A stretch of DNA of 64,000 nt. Source: Benincasa hispida. Lineage: Eukaryota; Streptophyta; Magnoliopsida; Cucurbitales; Cucurbitaceae. Below are positions 62,984 through 64,000 of the stretch, one piece after another (within the stretch, counting starts at the first letter, position 1; every line of letters starts with the position of its first letter). The position numbers and the translations under genes were made by a program. The stretch is from the NCBI RefSeq assembly GCF_009727055.1, contig NC_052350.1, positions 20,935,862 to 20,999,861 on the forward strand, given 5' to 3'. The notes under the pieces were generated by a model. The model did no database searches and was not told where the DNA came from. It saw nothing but the letters and a program-made list of their open reading frames with translations.

Positions 62984-63351
62984 TCTTATACAAACTCTTT
63001 GTATAAGACACTCTCCCTCGCATGTCCCCTACACGAATGATCAAGATTAGACCATCACTTGTAACCATTCCACAAAGCAGGCCGCATCCGTAGCATTACC
63101 AGTATAAGGTTTCCATTCTATATCCCTATACCTGTCTCTTATACACATCTAGATGTGTATAAGAGACAGGATCTATACAGAGACTAGTCATCTTATGGTC
63201 CTGTCTTATACAAACTCTTTGTATAAGACACTCTCCCTCGCATGTCCCCTACACGAATGATCAAGATTAGACCATCACTTGTAACCATTCCACAAAGCAG
63301 GCCGCATCCGTAGCATTACCAGTATAAGGTTTCCATTCTATATCCATATAC
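62984..63351. other. Artefactual duplication around the third adapter
   Basis: 62984-63131 recurs almost exactly as 63204-63351 (offset 220; C versus A at 63126/63346). Between them lie the adapter and 34 bases (63170-63203) that resemble the 36163-type LTR (near 36530, reverse strand) rather than this one. Reads from different repeat copies were therefore joined. Confidence 0.9.
63132..63169. other. Third Nextera mate-pair junction adapter
   Basis: The same perfect 38-base head-to-head mosaic-end palindrome as at 49804-49841. Confidence 0.98.
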
Positions 63352-63834
63352 TACAGACCATTTTGGTTATCACTCAAGACATGGTCCACTTGTATGTCAC
63401 TACATACATGCTTAAGTTACATACAGATAACTAGGGATTTTAAGTTTATTGGTTTGTGGTAAAGAAAATAAAATATCTAAATGTGTAAAGTCAAGAAGTG
63501 AAGTAAATATCATATATTATACATCACAAGCGTTCGTACAAATAAATGTTTACAAACTATAGAACACGAGACTTTAGGGCATCAACCCCAAGAAGCTTGA
63601 CGTTTCAGCGAGAGTGAGAGCACCGGTTATCTTGAAGAGAGCGAGATTTCTACTGAAGAGAGTCTTCAACTAATAAGTTTTCTTGTTCTCTTATTTGTTA
63701 ATCTTAAAGCATGTCTGTAATTTTAGAGTATGATGCATATATGTTTATTTGAATGTAAATGTGGTAATTCTGTCACAATGTCTTTGGAAAGATCTGCTTC
63801 CGCTCAGAGGTAATCTTGTATAAGAGTTCCTTCA

Positions 63835-64000
63835 ATATCAAATTTCAGCTCTCATACCCCCAAGAGTTCACACCATGAGATTCATACTCGATTCTGTGTT
63901 TCCCTGGGAATGGTATCCCTTCGGAGAGTATTTGCATAAGTCAATAACAAGGTGAATGAGGAAAACATTCATAGTAAGCTGGAGAGGGACGCATGTCAAC
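63835..64000 (+). other. Copia leader-like sequence at the window end
   Basis: CCCAAGAGTTCACACCATGA and TTCGGAGAGTATTTGCAT recall the third copia leader (53760-53900). No primer site lies between the LTR end (63834) and this stretch, so it is either an older leader hit by the LTR or a rearranged junction. Confidence 0.5.

Larger units (their letters stand above)
61280..63593 (-). mobile_element. Inverted solo LTR nested in the LTR of the same family
   Basis: On the minus strand it runs from TCTTGGGGTTGATGCCC (63593 backwards) to ...GAGTTCCTTCA (61280). It is flanked by the 5-bp duplication AGCTT at 61275-61279 and 63594-63598. The first TG is mutated to TC. About 220 bases (63132-63351) are an adapter-related artefact, leaving a true length near 2.1 kb. 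The outer LTR and this one form long inverted repeats. Confidence 0.88.
59407..63834 (+). repeat. 3' LTR of the fourth copia, split by an inverted solo LTR
   Basis: Starts TGTTGGGCATGAAGCCC after the purine tract AAGTGGGAG (59397-59405). It runs to 61279 and resumes at 63599 (...AGAGCGAGATTTCTACTGAAG) to end GAGTTCCTTCA at 63834. The two parts together match the inverted copy in between along its length. The truncated LTR at 38571 is the same subfamily. Confidence 0.85.

Noticed and set aside
1..64000. tRNA, rRNA or organelle-derived genes
   Set aside because: I looked for tRNA-like arms and conserved rRNA words and found none. The tRNA-like words are retrotransposon primer sites.

Overview
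This is a piece of a plant nuclear genome, most likely from a cucurbit. Two genes have plant-type GT-AG introns, and their products match land-plant families. Between them lies AT-rich DNA, and the right half is a mass of plant LTR retrotransposons. The cucurbit assignment is an inference from recognising the repeat families, not from a search. The window also carries assembly scars: N gaps at 4104-4108, 20092 and 39103, and three residual Nextera mate-pair adapter sequences.

Left part (1-28.7 kb), two genes on the + strand. NAA35/MAK10, the auxiliary subunit of the NatC N-terminal acetyltransferase, runs from 2104 to 17458 in 16 coding exons (728 residues). Its introns hold an LTR retrotransposon (3664-5867) and several LINE remnants. 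After about 5 kb of AT-rich intergenic DNA comes an ANTH-domain (AP180/CALM) clathrin assembly protein, 23174-28247, in 15 coding exons (554 residues). It has a likely 5'UTR intron and an antisense LINE remnant in its fifth coding intron. The two genes have unrelated housekeeping roles, cotranslational protein acetylation and clathrin-mediated endocytosis. Nothing suggests that they work together.

Middle (28.7-31.9 kb): low-complexity DNA, a degenerate minisatellite with a 160-bp higher-order period, and dispersed repeats.

Right part (31.9-64 kb): nested, decayed LTR retrotransposons and no host gene. A short-LTR copia (about 31.86-33.09 kb) is followed by a long LTR of another copia (33092-35015), whose leader is split by a solo LTR (36163-38274). 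Next come a truncated LTR and a copia pol (39.0-42.5 kb), whose RNase H is split by a solo gypsy LTR (40485-42157, TSD CTGAC). The 3' LTR of that copia (42650-44084) is hit by an Athila/Tat-like gypsy element (44085-50326) that keeps gag and protease but has lost RT, RNase H and integrase. The 3' LTR of the gypsy is hit in turn by a third copia (50327-59100). The end of a fourth copia follows (59101-63834); its LTR is split by an inverted solo LTR (61280-63593, TSD AGCTT).

I found no previously undescribed functional system. The most consequential observations are the adapter-bearing misassemblies, the datable nesting order, sequence blocks shared among otherwise divergent long LTRs, and the gag-protease-only gypsy element.
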